Positions 7,118-14,349 of a stretch of 42,769 bases of DNA are shown here, in pieces. Origin of the DNA: Deltaproteobacteria bacterium. GTDB lineage: Bacteria; Desulfobacterota; Desulfobacteria; Desulfobacterales; JAFDCJ01. The position numbers were made by a program, and so were the translations under genes. Position 1 is the first letter of the stretch. Each line of letters opens with the position of its first letter. Below the pieces are notes generated by a model. That model saw only the letters and a list, made by a program, of their open reading frames with translations. It ran no database searches and was not told the origin of the DNA. The stretch is from NCBI GenBank assembly GCA_019312835.1, contig JAFDCJ010000529.1:1-42769 (forward strand). The letters are read 5' to 3'.

Positions 7118-7693
7118 ATGCCAGATCTAAAGGGGACACAAACGGAGAAGAATCTTATGGCAGCCTTTGCCGGAGAATCTCAAGCACGCAACCGTTATAC
7201 CTATTATGCCAGCAAGGCCAAAAAAGAAGGCTATGTCCAAATCTCAGACATCTTCACCGAAACCGCCGATCACGAAAAAGAGCACGCCAAAAGGCTGTTC
7301 AAACTGCTTGAAGGGGGCGAAGTGGAAATCACCGGTGCTTTTCCGGCCGGCACAATCGATTCCACAACCGATAATCTGAAAGCGGCGGCGGCCGGGGAGA
7401 ACCACGAGCACACGGAGATGTATCCCGGTTTCGCCAAAATTGCCGAAGAAGAGGGGTTCAGCGACATCGCGGACGTCTTTCGTGCCATTGCCGTTGCCGA
7501 AAAGCAGCATGAAAAAAGGTATCTGGAACTGGCCGCCAATGTCGATGCCGGACGGGTGTTTAAAAGGGATTCCCAGCAGGTGTGGCGCTGTCGCAACTGC
7601 GGTTATCTCCACGAAGGAAACGAGGCCCCCCAGGTCTGCCCGGCCTGTGACCATCCGCAGGCGCATTTTGAGCTGTTGGGGGAAAACTGGTAG
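7118..7693 (+). CDS. rbr: Rubrerythrin
   Basis: A 191-residue rubrerythrin of normal length. The N-terminal ferritin-like diiron domain shows [31 protein letters not shown], a [22 protein letters not shown] helix and [12 protein letters not shown], giving the E/ExxH ligands. The C-terminal rubredoxin domain is complete ([10 protein letters not shown] then [13 protein letters not shown], ending GENW). It reduces hydrogen peroxide with electrons from rubredoxin or NAD(P)H-linked donors in the cytoplasm. The ATG at 7118 follows AGGAGG at 7103-7108, so the longer frame from 6977 is not used. It is the second gene of the oxygen-defence cluster. Confidence 0.96.
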   Translation: MPDLKGTQTEKNLMAAFAGESQARNRYTYYASKAKKEGYVQISDIFTETADHEKEHAKRLFKLLEGGEVEITGAFPAGTIDSTTDNLKAAAAGENHEHTEMYPGFAKIAEEEGFSDIADVFRAIAVAEKQHEKRYLELAANVDAGRVFKRDSQQVWRCRNCGYLHEGNEAPQVCPACDHPQAHFELLGENW

Positions 7694-7823
7694 TTCATTA
7701 AAACGGTCAAATAGAAATTAGAAAAATAGTTGAATATTCTGATAGTCAGATAGACTGAAATCCTTATTTCCTATTTAACTTTTCAACCAATCACCTAATT
7801 ACTAAACCGAAGGGAGGCATAAA

Positions 7824-8198
7824 ATGGCGGAAAGATTGGAAGTCTACAAATGCGAGGCCTGTGGCAACATCGTCGAGGTTATCCACGGCGGAGGCGGAGA
7901 ATTGGTTTGCTGCGGAGAGGCCATGAAATTAATGGTCGAAAATACAGTGGACGCAGCCAAGGAGAAGCATGTTCCGGTTATCGAAAAAGTCGATGGCGGG
8001 GTGAAGGTAACCGTTGGGAGTGTTGCCCATCCCATGGAGGAAAAACACTGGATTGAATGGATTCAAATCATTGCCGACGGCAAATCCGACCGACAGTTCT
8101 TGAATCCCGGCGATGTACCCGAAGCCGTTTTCAAAACAGATGCCCAGAATGTCACCGCCCGAGAATATTGCAATCTGCACGGTCTCTGGAAGGCATAA
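7824..8198 (+). CDS. dfx: Desulfoferrodoxin (superoxide reductase)
   Basis: A 124-residue two-centre superoxide reductase. The desulforedoxin-like Fe centre I has C10-x2-C13 and C29-C30. The catalytic Fe(His)4Cys centre II has H49, H69, H75, C116 and H119 ([10 protein letters not shown]), all present; the usual catalytic lysine region EEKHW is also there. It reduces superoxide to peroxide without making O2, with rubredoxin as the usual donor, and the peroxide passes to rubrerythrin, encoded just upstream. GGGAGG lies 8 nt before the ATG. Confidence 0.96.
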   Translation: MAERLEVYKCEACGNIVEVIHGGGGELVCCGEAMKLMVENTVDAAKEKHVPVIEKVDGGVKVTVGSVAHPMEEKHWIEWIQIIADGKSDRQFLNPGDVPEAVFKTDAQNVTAREYCNLHGLWKA

Positions 8199-8407
8199 GT
8201 TATTAGCGGTGGGTGGTCCGTTGTCAGTTGTATGTGGTATGGGATGTTACTTGCACCCTCTATAGATTGTTGACAATTATAGGGTAACCATGAATTACAG
8301 ATAAGTGACTGTTGACCGATGGCAGTTGCATACAACCAGAGAAAGTGCGGCACCTGGCCACGGACAACAAGCAGTTGACAACCAACAAATATTAGGGAGG
8401 TGGTCTT

Positions 8408-8575
8408 ATGCCAAGCTGGAAATGTTCCAATTGCGGATACACCCTCGAAGCGGACGCGCACCCAAACGAGTGCCCGTCCTGTAAAGAAAAATGTGAATTT
8501 CTGGACAATACCTGCTATACACCGGACTGCACCTACGAGGGCACCGATGACAGAATAGGGAAACCCAGGAGCTGA
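8408..8575 (+). CDS. Small rubredoxin-like protein
   Basis: A 55-residue protein starting MPSWKCSNCGYTLEADAH with a second knuckle ECPSCKEKCEF, the two CxxCG-type knuckles of a rubredoxin-like or rubrerythrin C-terminal iron site. It continues with two more cysteines (TCYTPDC), absent from standard rubredoxin. The spacing between knuckles is shorter than in rubredoxin (true rubredoxin lies at 11231). AGGGAGG precedes the ATG. Likely a small electron carrier or zinc/iron knuckle protein in the superoxide/peroxide defence operon. Confidence 0.82.
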   Translation: MPSWKCSNCGYTLEADAHPNECPSCKEKCEFLDNTCYTPDCTYEGTDDRIGKPRS

Positions 8576-8646
8576 TATAATCCTCAGGACACCTGATGAC
8601 CGTAATTAAACATGCGGTGCAGATAGCATCCCGCAAGGGAGTTGTT

Positions 8647-8758
8647 TGTTAATCGTTATTAGTTAATGGGAAAAATCTAATTTTATATTCTAGCCATTTT
8701 GGAAGCATATGTTGAAGTTGCCACCGAATTCTAATAACGAATAACCAATAACGATTAA
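8647..8758. repeat. Inverted repeat flanking the gap before flavodoxin
   Basis: GTTAATCGTTATTAGTTAAT at 8647-8666 pairs with AATAACCAATAACGATTAAC at 8739-8758 with two mismatches. It lies between the rubredoxin-like gene and flavodoxin; no gene is seen in the 234 bp gap. Confidence 0.55.
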
Positions 8759-8761
8759 CAT

Positions 8762-8788
8762 CTAATTGAGCGTTTTTCGCTCAATTAG
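8762..8788 (+). promoter_or_regulatory. Perfect 11-bp hairpin in the flavodoxin leader
   Basis: CTAATTGAGCG (8762-8772), a TTTTT loop and CGCTCAATTAG (8778-8788) form a perfect hairpin ending 21 nt before the flavodoxin ATG. It may stabilise or attenuate the transcript; no T-run follows, so it is not a standard terminator. Confidence 0.45.
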
Positions 8789-8809
8789 AGCATCGTAGAG
8801 GAGAAAACA

Positions 8810-9247
8810 ATGGCCAGAGTTCTAATCGTTTTTGCCACAAGAACAGGGGAGACCCAGAATATCGCCGACCTGATTGCCGAAGGGATCCGTTTTGCCGGTC
8901 ATGAAGCCCAGGTCGCCAATGTTAAAGACATCAAGAATGAAAGTGACCTGGATGGATTTGATGGCTATGTTTTCGGCTCAGCTACTTACCATGGCGAAAT
9001 GCTTCAGGGCATGAAAACTTTTCTGTTTCTGGCAGAAAAAGCCAATCTGGAGGGAAAAGCCGGCGGGGCCTTCGGCTCATTTGGATGGAGCGGAGAAGCC
9101 AACGATCGCATTTTTGACACCATGAGGCACATCTTAAAAATGGATCTGGTCGGTGATACCCTGCGCCTAAAGTCCAGCTCGCTGCAGGGCGGCCTGCAGA
9201 TGGCCCAGGATTACGGTCGCGCAATTGCCAAAAAACTTGAAGGATAA
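8810..9247 (+). CDS. Flavodoxin
   Basis: A 145-residue single-domain flavodoxin. The FMN phosphate loop TRTGETQNIA lies at residues 10-19. The 50s loop (GSATYHGEML) and the 90s loop (FGSFGWSGEANDRI) that enclose the isoalloxazine ring are both recognisable. It carries one or two electrons at low potential in the cytoplasm, likely substituting for ferredoxin or feeding the oxygen-reducing enzymes encoded around it. GAGGAG precedes the ATG. The next gene begins 20 bp downstream, so the two are co-transcribed. Confidence 0.93.
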   Translation: MARVLIVFATRTGETQNIADLIAEGIRFAGHEAQVANVKDIKNESDLDGFDGYVFGSATYHGEMLQGMKTFLFLAEKANLEGKAGGAFGSFGWSGEANDRIFDTMRHILKMDLVGDTLRLKSSSLQGGLQMAQDYGRAIAKKLEG

Positions 9248-9267
9248 AAATAAAAAAGGAGAAACCA

Positions 9268-9483
9268 ATGGCTGCAAACACAACGACACCCCAGCATTGT
9301 CCCGGGTATGCTGATTTTAAAAATCTCAAGGTCATCACCTGCAAGTGTGCCAAATGCGGTAAAGAAAAAGAAATATTTTCAGATGAATTTGACCGGGCCC
9401 ACAGCTGCAGCGGTTGCGGCGAAGCCATCGATTTCACAACGTGCACGGTTGAAGGCGAAGGCAAAAGTATATCACCACGATAA
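9268..9483 (+). CDS. Small zinc-ribbon protein, function unknown
   Basis: A 71-residue protein with two cysteine knuckles, CKCAKCGKEKE and CSGCGEA, forming a likely Cys4 zinc ribbon or rubredoxin-like site, plus C11 and C59. AAAGGAG precedes the ATG, 20 bp after flavodoxin. A strong hairpin (9527-9559) follows. No specific family is recognised; the location suggests a role with flavodoxin in redox stress, which is inference. Confidence 0.75.
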   Translation: MAANTTTPQHCPGYADFKNLKVITCKCAKCGKEKEIFSDEFDRAHSCSGCGEAIDFTTCTVEGEGKSISPR

Positions 9484-9526
9484 CAAAACTCATTGAGCCT
9501 GCAAGCCGTCTCCAAAAGACGATATC

Positions 9527-9559
9527 ACACCCCGATTGAGCCGGTCTCAATCGGGGTGT
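9527..9559 (+). terminator. Strong 14-bp hairpin, probable terminator
   Basis: ACACCCCGATTGAG (9527-9540) and CTCAATCGGGGTGT (9546-9559) form a perfect 14 bp stem with a 5 nt loop, 44 bp after the zinc-ribbon gene. No long T-run follows, so termination may be partial. Confidence 0.65.
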
Positions 9560-9666
9560 TGGATACGCCGCAACCATAGCCGGATGACCACCAGGTGAAG
9601 GCGATCGAATATAAGCGGGTCAGCGCTCAGCCTGCTGGTAAATCCAAATTTCCAAGAACGGTCGAA

Positions 9667-10023
9667 ATGAAAATCAAACTGATTGTTGCACTGGTATCCG
9701 TTACCGCCATCATTGCATTTTCAGCCATTGCAGCCACCACGGCCAGCCAGAACAAGGGGGCCGCGAACATGAATTTGAATGGCGGCAGGAGAGGCAACGT
9801 CGCTTTTCCCCATCATCAGCACCAGGAGAAACTCGGTGATTGCAACATCTGCCATTCCATATTTCCGCAAAAAGCAGGCAGTATCGCAGAGCTCCAGGCG
9901 GATGGGAAATTGCAAAAGAAATATGTGATGAACAAGTTGTGCACCAAATGCCACAAGGAATTGAAGAAAGCCGGCAAGAAGTCCGGCCCCACAACATGCA
10001 CGAAGTGCCATGTCAAGGAATAG
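9667..10023 (+). CDS. Triheme c-type cytochrome (cytochrome c7/c3 family), periplasmic
   Basis: A 118-residue exported protein: signal peptide MKIKLIVALVSVTAIIAFSAIA, then three CxxCH heme sites (CNICH, CTKCH, CTKCH) and an HHQHQ stretch supplying axial histidines, the layout of class III (c3/c7) cytochromes. It would shuttle electrons in the periplasm. A GTG at 9595 would add 24 residues ahead of the signal peptide, so the ATG at 9667 is preferred although its ribosome-binding site is weak. The gene downstream begins 5 nt after its stop, indicating a shared transcript although one product is periplasmic and the other cytoplasmic. Confidence 0.87.
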   Translation: MKIKLIVALVSVTAIIAFSAIAATTASQNKGAANMNLNGGRRGNVAFPHHQHQEKLGDCNICHSIFPQKAGSIAELQADGKLQKKYVMNKLCTKCHKELKKAGKKSGPTTCTKCHVKE

Positions 10024-10028
10024 ACACT

Positions 10029-11000
10029 ATGCTGGTTGTCGGCTTACAGGGTAGTCCCAGAAAAAAAGGCAATACGAATTTTTTGCTATCGTCCTTCATG
10101 GGGGCCGCCGAAAAATTTGGTGCCCGGACCCAGATCATCGATGTTACCCAGAAAGACATCATCCCCTGCAAAGAGTACACGGTGTGCGAAAAGAAGGGCT
10201 ACTGCCCGATTGAAGATGATGTCAAAGATGAGATATATCCCCTGCTGCGCGAAGCCGATGTGGTCGTCGTGGCCACACCGATCTTCTTTTATAATATGAC
10301 CGCTCAGCTGAAGGCCGTGGTGGATCGCTGTCAAACGTTTTGGGCCCGAAAATATAAACTTAAACTGAAGGACCCCGGTGCCGGAATGCGGCGCGGCCTT
10401 CTGCTCTCGGTCGGAGCCACCAAAGGTAAAAACCTCTTTGAGGGGCTTAATCTGACAACCCAGTACTTCTTTGATGCGATCGGGGCCAAATTCGAAGCCA
10501 GCCTGACATACCGTGGAATTGAAGGCCCCAGGGACATGGCCAATCATCCCACGGTGGTCGAGGATGTCGAAGAAACTGCCCGGCGCCTGCTGACACCCTT
10601 CCAGGGGAGAAAAAAGGTTCTCTTCGCTTGCCGTGAAAACGCCTGCCGCAGCCAGATGGCCAGTGCCCTGGCCCAATTCCTGGGCGGCGATAAACTGGAT
10701 GTTTCCAGCGGCGGCAGTGAACCGGCTGAAAAAATAAATCCCGACATGGTTAAGGTCATGCACGCAAAGGGTATCGACATGGAGTTTCGAACGCCCCGGT
10801 CGATGGAACAGGCGCTTGCCGACGATACACCTGAACTGATTATTACCATGGGATGCGGCGAGCAGTGCCCGCTGGTGCCGGGGGCCGAGATAAGAGACTG
10901 GGACTTGCCGGATCCCGCCGGCCAATCGATAGAATTCATGCAGGATGTCCGGGATGAAATCGAGAAGAGAGTCGTAAGGTTGATCGATGAGATCGCCTAA
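10029..11000 (+). CDS. Flavodoxin-fold NAD(P)H/FMN reductase fused to ArsC-type arsenate reductase/phosphatase
   Basis: A 323-residue two-domain protein. Residues 1-190 are a flavodoxin-like FMN domain with the phosphate loop GSPRKKGNT; its cysteine loop keeps C47, C53 and C59, but the second cysteine of the iron-sulfur flavoprotein pattern is Tyr50. Residues 195-323 match thioredoxin-coupled ArsC: VLFACRENACRS (C200-x4-C205-R206), MGCGEQCP (C275, C279) and DWDLPDPAG with the catalytic Asp. The second domain would reduce arsenate by a cysteine relay; the first could supply electrons directly. AAGGAA precedes the ATG, 5 nt after the cytochrome stop. The joined architecture is unusual; a low-molecular-weight phosphatase role is the alternative. 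Confidence 0.85.
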   Translation: MLVVGLQGSPRKKGNTNFLLSSFMGAAEKFGARTQIIDVTQKDIIPCKEYTVCEKKGYCPIEDDVKDEIYPLLREADVVVVATPIFFYNMTAQLKAVVDRCQTFWARKYKLKLKDPGAGMRRGLLLSVGATKGKNLFEGLNLTTQYFFDAIGAKFEASLTYRGIEGPRDMANHPTVVEDVEETARRLLTPFQGRKKVLFACRENACRSQMASALAQFLGGDKLDVSSGGSEPAEKINPDMVKVMHAKGIDMEFRTPRSMEQALADDTPELIITMGCGEQCPLVPGAEIRDWDLPDPAGQSIEFMQDVRDEIEKRVVRLIDEIA

Positions 11001-11006
11001 TGCTCA

Positions 11007-11107
11007 GAAGCTGTTTCAAAATTAGGATTTTGGTTCAAGGTCGCGGCGGGACCGGGATCTGTTAAAGACGGGTAAACGCCATCTTATCATCATTTTTGAG
11101 ATGGCTG
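11007..11107. repeat. AGAAGC...TCAAAA element, copy before rubredoxin
   Basis: The left end AGAAGCTGTTTCAAAA (11007-11022) pairs imperfectly with TTTTTGAGATGGCTGCT (about 11093-11107). The inside shares GGAT-TTTGGTTCAAGGTCG and GCGGGACCG with the element at 11395-11545. It follows the fusion gene directly. Confidence 0.6.
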
Positions 11108-11230
11108 CTGCAAATACACTTGCAAAACCGGTTTCATTTGATATTAATTTTCACACGGTATAGAAACCATTTAGGCGTAAGCTCAACAAATCCACAACCA
11201 GCAACCCAATTTAACGAGAGGAGGATACGA

Positions 11231-11389
11231 ATGGACAGGTATGTATGCACAATATGCGGATATGTTTATGATCCCGAGCAGGGTGATCCGGACAACGGTG
11301 TCGCGGCCGGTACCAGTTGGGAAGACGTGCCGGATGACTGGGAGTGCCCGGTTTGCGGTGCGCCCAAGGACGACTTCGAAAAAGAATAG
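11231..11389 (+). CDS. rub: Rubredoxin
   Basis: A 52-residue classical rubredoxin with both iron knuckles, [14 protein letters not shown] and [12 protein letters not shown], and the conserved [14 protein letters not shown] stretch between them. It is a cytoplasmic one-electron carrier and the expected direct donor to the flavodiiron protein encoded 334 bp downstream, and to desulfoferrodoxin and rubrerythrin upstream. GAGGAGG precedes the ATG. Related repeat elements flank it on both sides. Confidence 0.97.
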   Translation: MDRYVCTICGYVYDPEQGDPDNGVAAGTSWEDVPDDWECPVCGAPKDDFEKE

Positions 11390-11723
11390 AATTTAGAAGC
11401 CGTCTCAAAAAAAGGATGTTGGGTCAAAATCGAGGCGGGACCGAGTTTTTAACCACAGGAATACACCCGTATTTCGGGGATTAAAAGTGAGGTCCCACTC
11501 CCGCCGAAAGGCGGGAGGCCAAAAGACTTTTTTGAGATAGCTTCTGTTATCCGTTTGAAGCATTCGTATTACAGATTTAATGATGCCCTTTTCTGGCAAC
11601 GACCAAGAAGGGCATCATTCATTCAGGGAGATCGATTTGGCAGCCAGCAGGCATTGAATCTTGCCTGCCGATCAATCATGTTTATATTCAGGCGTTAGAA
11701 CAGCTTAATTGATGGGGTGCAAA
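11390..11723. other. 334 bp gap between rubredoxin and flavodiiron genes
   Basis: The first half is the repeat element at 11395-11545. The remaining part has no gene or clear promoter motif that I can support. Confidence 0.5.
11395..11545. repeat. AGAAGC...TCAAAA element, copy after rubredoxin
   Basis: AGAAGCCGTCTCAAAAAA (11395-11412) pairs with TTTTTTGAGATAGCTTCT (11528-11545) with two mismatches over 18 bp. Inside, AAGGATGTTGGGTCAAAATC and GGCGGGACCGAG align with the element at 11007-11107, and a CCCGCCGAAAGGCGGG hairpin lies at about 11500-11515. Confidence 0.7.
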
Positions 11724-12911
11724 ATGGAACCGATAGAAATATCCAAAGGTGTATACGATGTAGGTGTGATAGACTGGAATATCAGAGATTTTCACGGGTA
11801 TTCCACTGATGTGGGAACCACTTACAATGCGTTTTTAATTGTTGATGAAAAAATCGCGCTGATTGACACGGTCAGAGAGGGTTTTGCCGGACAGCTGCTG
11901 GAAAACATCAGCCGCATTGTCGATCCGAAAAAAATCGATTTTGTTGTCAGCAACCATACCGAAATGGACCACTCCGGCGGACTGGCGCGGGTGATGCATC
12001 GCATCGGAGAAGACAAACCAATCTACTGCTCTAAAATGGGCCATAAAAATCTGCCCAAACATTTTTCGCCGGCATTCAATTACCAGCCTGTGGCCACGGG
12101 AGATGAACTGAGCCTGGGCAGCCGGAAGTTGACATTCTTGGAAACCCGAATGATTCATTGGCCGGACAGCATGTTTACCTATCTGGACGAAAATCAGATC
12201 CTGTTTTCAAGCGACGGATTTGGTCAGCACTATGCCGGTCCCGAAAAATTTGATGACCAGATCGATGATTCCACGGTCATGTACCATGCTAAAAAATACT
12301 TTGCCAACATCCTGCTGCTGTATTCGACCCATATCCAAAAACTGCTGGACAAGGTCTTGGGCCTCGGCCTTGAATTCAAAATGATATGTCCGGATCATGG
12401 AATCATCTGGCGCAGGGATCCGGGCAAAATTGTGGATGCTTATGTCAAATGGTGCCGCCAGGTGCCCGAAAAAAAAGCTGTGGTCGTATACGACACCATG
12501 TGGCACAGCACCGAGAAGATGGCCCACGCCATTGTTGCGGGCATATCCGCAGAAGGTGTTCCGGCCAAGCCCCTGCACCTGAGAAAAACCCATCGCAGTG
12601 AGATCATGACCGATGTCTTCGATGCCAAAGCCGTCGTCGTGGGTTCCCCAACGTTAAATAATCAGCTGTACCCTTCCCTGTCCGACTTTTTAACGTACAT
12701 GAAAGGCCTCAAACCGTTGAATAAAATCGGCGCGGCTTTTGGGTCATACGGCTGGAGCGGTGAGGCCGTCAAAATGATCAACCAAGAATTCGAGGCCATG
12801 AAGTTTGACGTCATCGATCCGGGCCTGCGGATCCAATATGTCCCTGACAAAGAAGCGCTGGAAGGCTGCTATGAATTGGGCCGCAAGATCGGGAAAGCCG
12901 TAGCTGGTTAA
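11724..12911 (+). CDS. roo: Flavodiiron protein, rubredoxin:oxygen oxidoreductase type
   Basis: A 395-residue A-type flavodiiron protein. The metallo-beta-lactamase-like domain has the full diiron ligand set with family spacing: H78-x-E80-x-D82 (with H83), H145, D164 and H225. A flavodoxin domain follows from about residue 250 (VVVYDTMWHSTEKMAHAI loop, GSPTLNNQLYPS, FGSYGWSGEAV). It reduces O2 to water, or NO, with electrons from rubredoxin, in the cytoplasm. The ATG at 11724 gives the standard N-terminus MEPIEISKGVYDVG; an upstream TTG in frame is less likely. The ferredoxin gene starts 2 nt after its stop. Confidence 0.96.
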   Translation: MEPIEISKGVYDVGVIDWNIRDFHGYSTDVGTTYNAFLIVDEKIALIDTVREGFAGQLLENISRIVDPKKIDFVVSNHTEMDHSGGLARVMHRIGEDKPIYCSKMGHKNLPKHFSPAFNYQPVATGDELSLGSRKLTFLETRMIHWPDSMFTYLDENQILFSSDGFGQHYAGPEKFDDQIDDSTVMYHAKKYFANILLLYSTHIQKLLDKVLGLGLEFKMICPDHGIIWRRDPGKIVDAYVKWCRQVPEKKAVVVYDTMWHSTEKMAHAIVAGISAEGVPAKPLHLRKTHRSEIMTDVFDAKAVVVGSPTLNNQLYPSLSDFLTYMKGLKPLNKIGAAFGSYGWSGEAVKMINQEFEAMKFDVIDPGLRIQYVPDKEALEGCYELGRKIGKAVAG

Positions 12912-12913
12912 AT

Positions 12914-13105
12914 ATGAAAAAGCCATTGGTTGAACTAAGCGACTGTATAGCATGCGGAGTTTGTGCGGAAGTCAGCCCGGATGTCTTCAGGCTGGGCGAT
13001 GCCGGCTACATCGAGATAGCCGAGTTGGAACGCTATCCGGAGGACGAGGTTAACGAGGCAATCAAATATTGTCCGACTGATTGTATCAGCTGGACTGTTG
13101 AATAG
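12914..13105 (+). CDS. Ferredoxin, single [4Fe-4S]
   Basis: A 63-residue ferredoxin of the Desulfovibrio ferredoxin I type: C11-x2-C14-x2-C17 (DCIACGVCAEVSPDVF) and C53 in KYCPTDC bind one [4Fe-4S] cluster. C57 is extra and could form a disulfide. The Ser21-Pro after the triplet is where two-cluster ferredoxins have Cys-Pro. It starts 2 nt after the flavodiiron gene and is co-transcribed with it, so it may be an electron donor to the O2-reducing system or to the siroheme protein downstream. Confidence 0.93.
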   Translation: MKKPLVELSDCIACGVCAEVSPDVFRLGDAGYIEIAELERYPEDEVNEAIKYCPTDCISWTVE

Positions 13106-13113
13106 AGGCTATC

Positions 13114-13461
13114 ATGAAAAAATTTGCGCTTTTTGTGTTCAACGGGGATCCGATGTGCTTCATTCATGTCCTTTTGAACGCCATTGATATGTCCGCGAAA
13201 GGGCACGAAGCCAAGATTATCATAGAGGGGGCCGCCACCAAACTGATCCCTGAACTGGATAAGAAGGCAAATCCGCTGCATCAGCTCTGGAAAAAAGCCC
13301 GGGGTGAAGGGTTGGTCGAAGGCGTCTGCAAAGCCTGCTCCAATAAGATGGAAACCATTGGCGCGGCCAAAACCCAGGGATTGCCTCTGCTGGAGGATGT
13401 GTTGGGACACCCCGGGATGGCCCGCTTTCGGGATGCCGGATTTGAGATAATAACGTTTTGA
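13114..13461 (+). CDS. DsrE-like cytoplasmic protein
   Basis: A 115-residue alpha/beta protein (MKKFALFVFNGDPMCFIHVLLNAIDM...) resembling DsrE/DsrF-like and peroxiredoxin-like small sulfur-relay folds: an N-terminal strand with a nucleotide-like turn, KGHEAKIIIEG, and a central VCKACSNKM segment holding the conserved cysteines. Homologues may move sulfane sulfur, but the function here is unproven. It starts 8 nt after the ferredoxin stop and is followed 1 nt later by the HEAT-like gene, so the operon is tight. Confidence 0.75.
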   Translation: MKKFALFVFNGDPMCFIHVLLNAIDMSAKGHEAKIIIEGAATKLIPELDKKANPLHQLWKKARGEGLVEGVCKACSNKMETIGAAKTQGLPLLEDVLGHPGMARFRDAGFEIITF

Positions 13462-13462
13462 T

Positions 13463-14170
13463 ATGAGCAAAGATAAGTTAGGCGGACGTCAGCTAAAGAA
13501 AAAGATTTTACGGCATCTTCAAACCGAACCTTTCGACAAAGAACTCGATGAAATTTGTCACCTGCCTCTCAAGCAGAGCGTCAGTCCGCTATTTTCGTTT
13601 CTATGCAGCACCGACGAGCTTGTCAAATGGAGGGCGGTAACGGCCCTGGGTAAAGTGGTTTCAGCTCTGGCAACAGCGGATCTGGAGGCCGCCAGGGTCG
13701 TTATGCGGCGCTTTATCTGGAATTTAAATGATGAATCCGGAGGCATCGGCTGGGGTTGTCCGGAATCCATGGCCGAGGTCATGGCTCAAAACCAAAGACT
13801 GGCGTCAGAATACGGGCACATCCTGGTTTCCTATATCCAGCCGGAGGGTAATTATCTGGAGCACGAAGTTTTGCAGCGGGGGGTACTTTGGGGTGTTGGC
13901 CGACTGGCGCACGCCCGTCCCCGGCATGCCTGCAACATCGGTGGATACCTGCTTGCCTATATGGAATCCGGCGATCCCATCCTGCGCGGACTCGCTGCCT
14001 GGGCAGCCGGCCCTTCCGGCAACACCTCATTGATTCCCCGTTTACAGGAACTTGCCGATGATACCTCCGGATTGATGCTTTATCGGGGTGAAGAATTTAA
14101 TGATTTTACCGTGGGCGGGCTGGCACGGGAAGCACTGGCTCTTATCAATAAGGCCTCTGATAATTCCTAA
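13463..14170 (+). CDS. DVU0298-type HEAT-repeat-like protein
   Basis: A 235-residue all-helical soluble protein. LGGRQLKKKILRHLQ, LPLKQSVSPLFSFL and VKWRAVTALGKVVSAL resemble the DVU0298 family of sulfate reducers. Helical pairs of this type (also ILRGLAAWAAGPSGNTSLIPRLQEL) are HEAT-like scaffolds. GGIGWGCPESMAEVM in the centre is a distinctive loop. No enzymatic residues are evident; HEAT proteins usually bind partner proteins, perhaps the neighbouring siroheme protein. It starts 1 nt after the DsrE-like stop, with no clear ribosome-binding site, implying translational coupling. The family name is from recollection. Confidence 0.72.
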   Translation: MSKDKLGGRQLKKKILRHLQTEPFDKELDEICHLPLKQSVSPLFSFLCSTDELVKWRAVTALGKVVSALATADLEAARVVMRRFIWNLNDESGGIGWGCPESMAEVMAQNQRLASEYGHILVSYIQPEGNYLEHEVLQRGVLWGVGRLAHARPRHACNIGGYLLAYMESGDPILRGLAAWAAGPSGNTSLIPRLQELADDTSGLMLYRGEEFNDFTVGGLAREALALINKASDNS

Positions 14171-14221
14171 AAACAGCCATGGGCTGCTGGAATTCCGGAG
14201 AGGCTATGGTCGCTAACAAAA

Positions 14222-14297
14222 GGTCGGCACGGTGGCCGACCCTACTATAGTGTATAGCGATTCCGTTTAGAAATGCAGAGCGGGCCGCCGTGCCCGC
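14222..14297. repeat. Paired GC-rich hairpins between HEAT and siroheme genes
   Basis: GGTCGGC-ACGGTG-GCCGACC (14222-14241) and GCGGGC-CGCCGT-GCCCGC (14280-14297) are two short hairpins whose sequences are roughly inverted copies of each other (GGCACGGTGGCC against GGGCCGCCGTGCC). They resemble dispersed intergenic repeats. Confidence 0.45.
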
Positions 14298-14349
14298 CAA
14301 ATAGTCAATCGGAATCATCAACACTTCTAAGAATTTGGAATGCCTGATC

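Noticed and set aside
10086-10925. Minus-strand ORF opposite the flavoprotein-ArsC fusion
   Set aside because: The plus strand has intact catalytic motifs in both domains; the minus-strand frame is a shadow.
13459-13475. UGA read-through at the end of the DsrE-like gene
   Set aside because: The extension is only a few codons and overlaps the next gene's start; no hairpin is present.
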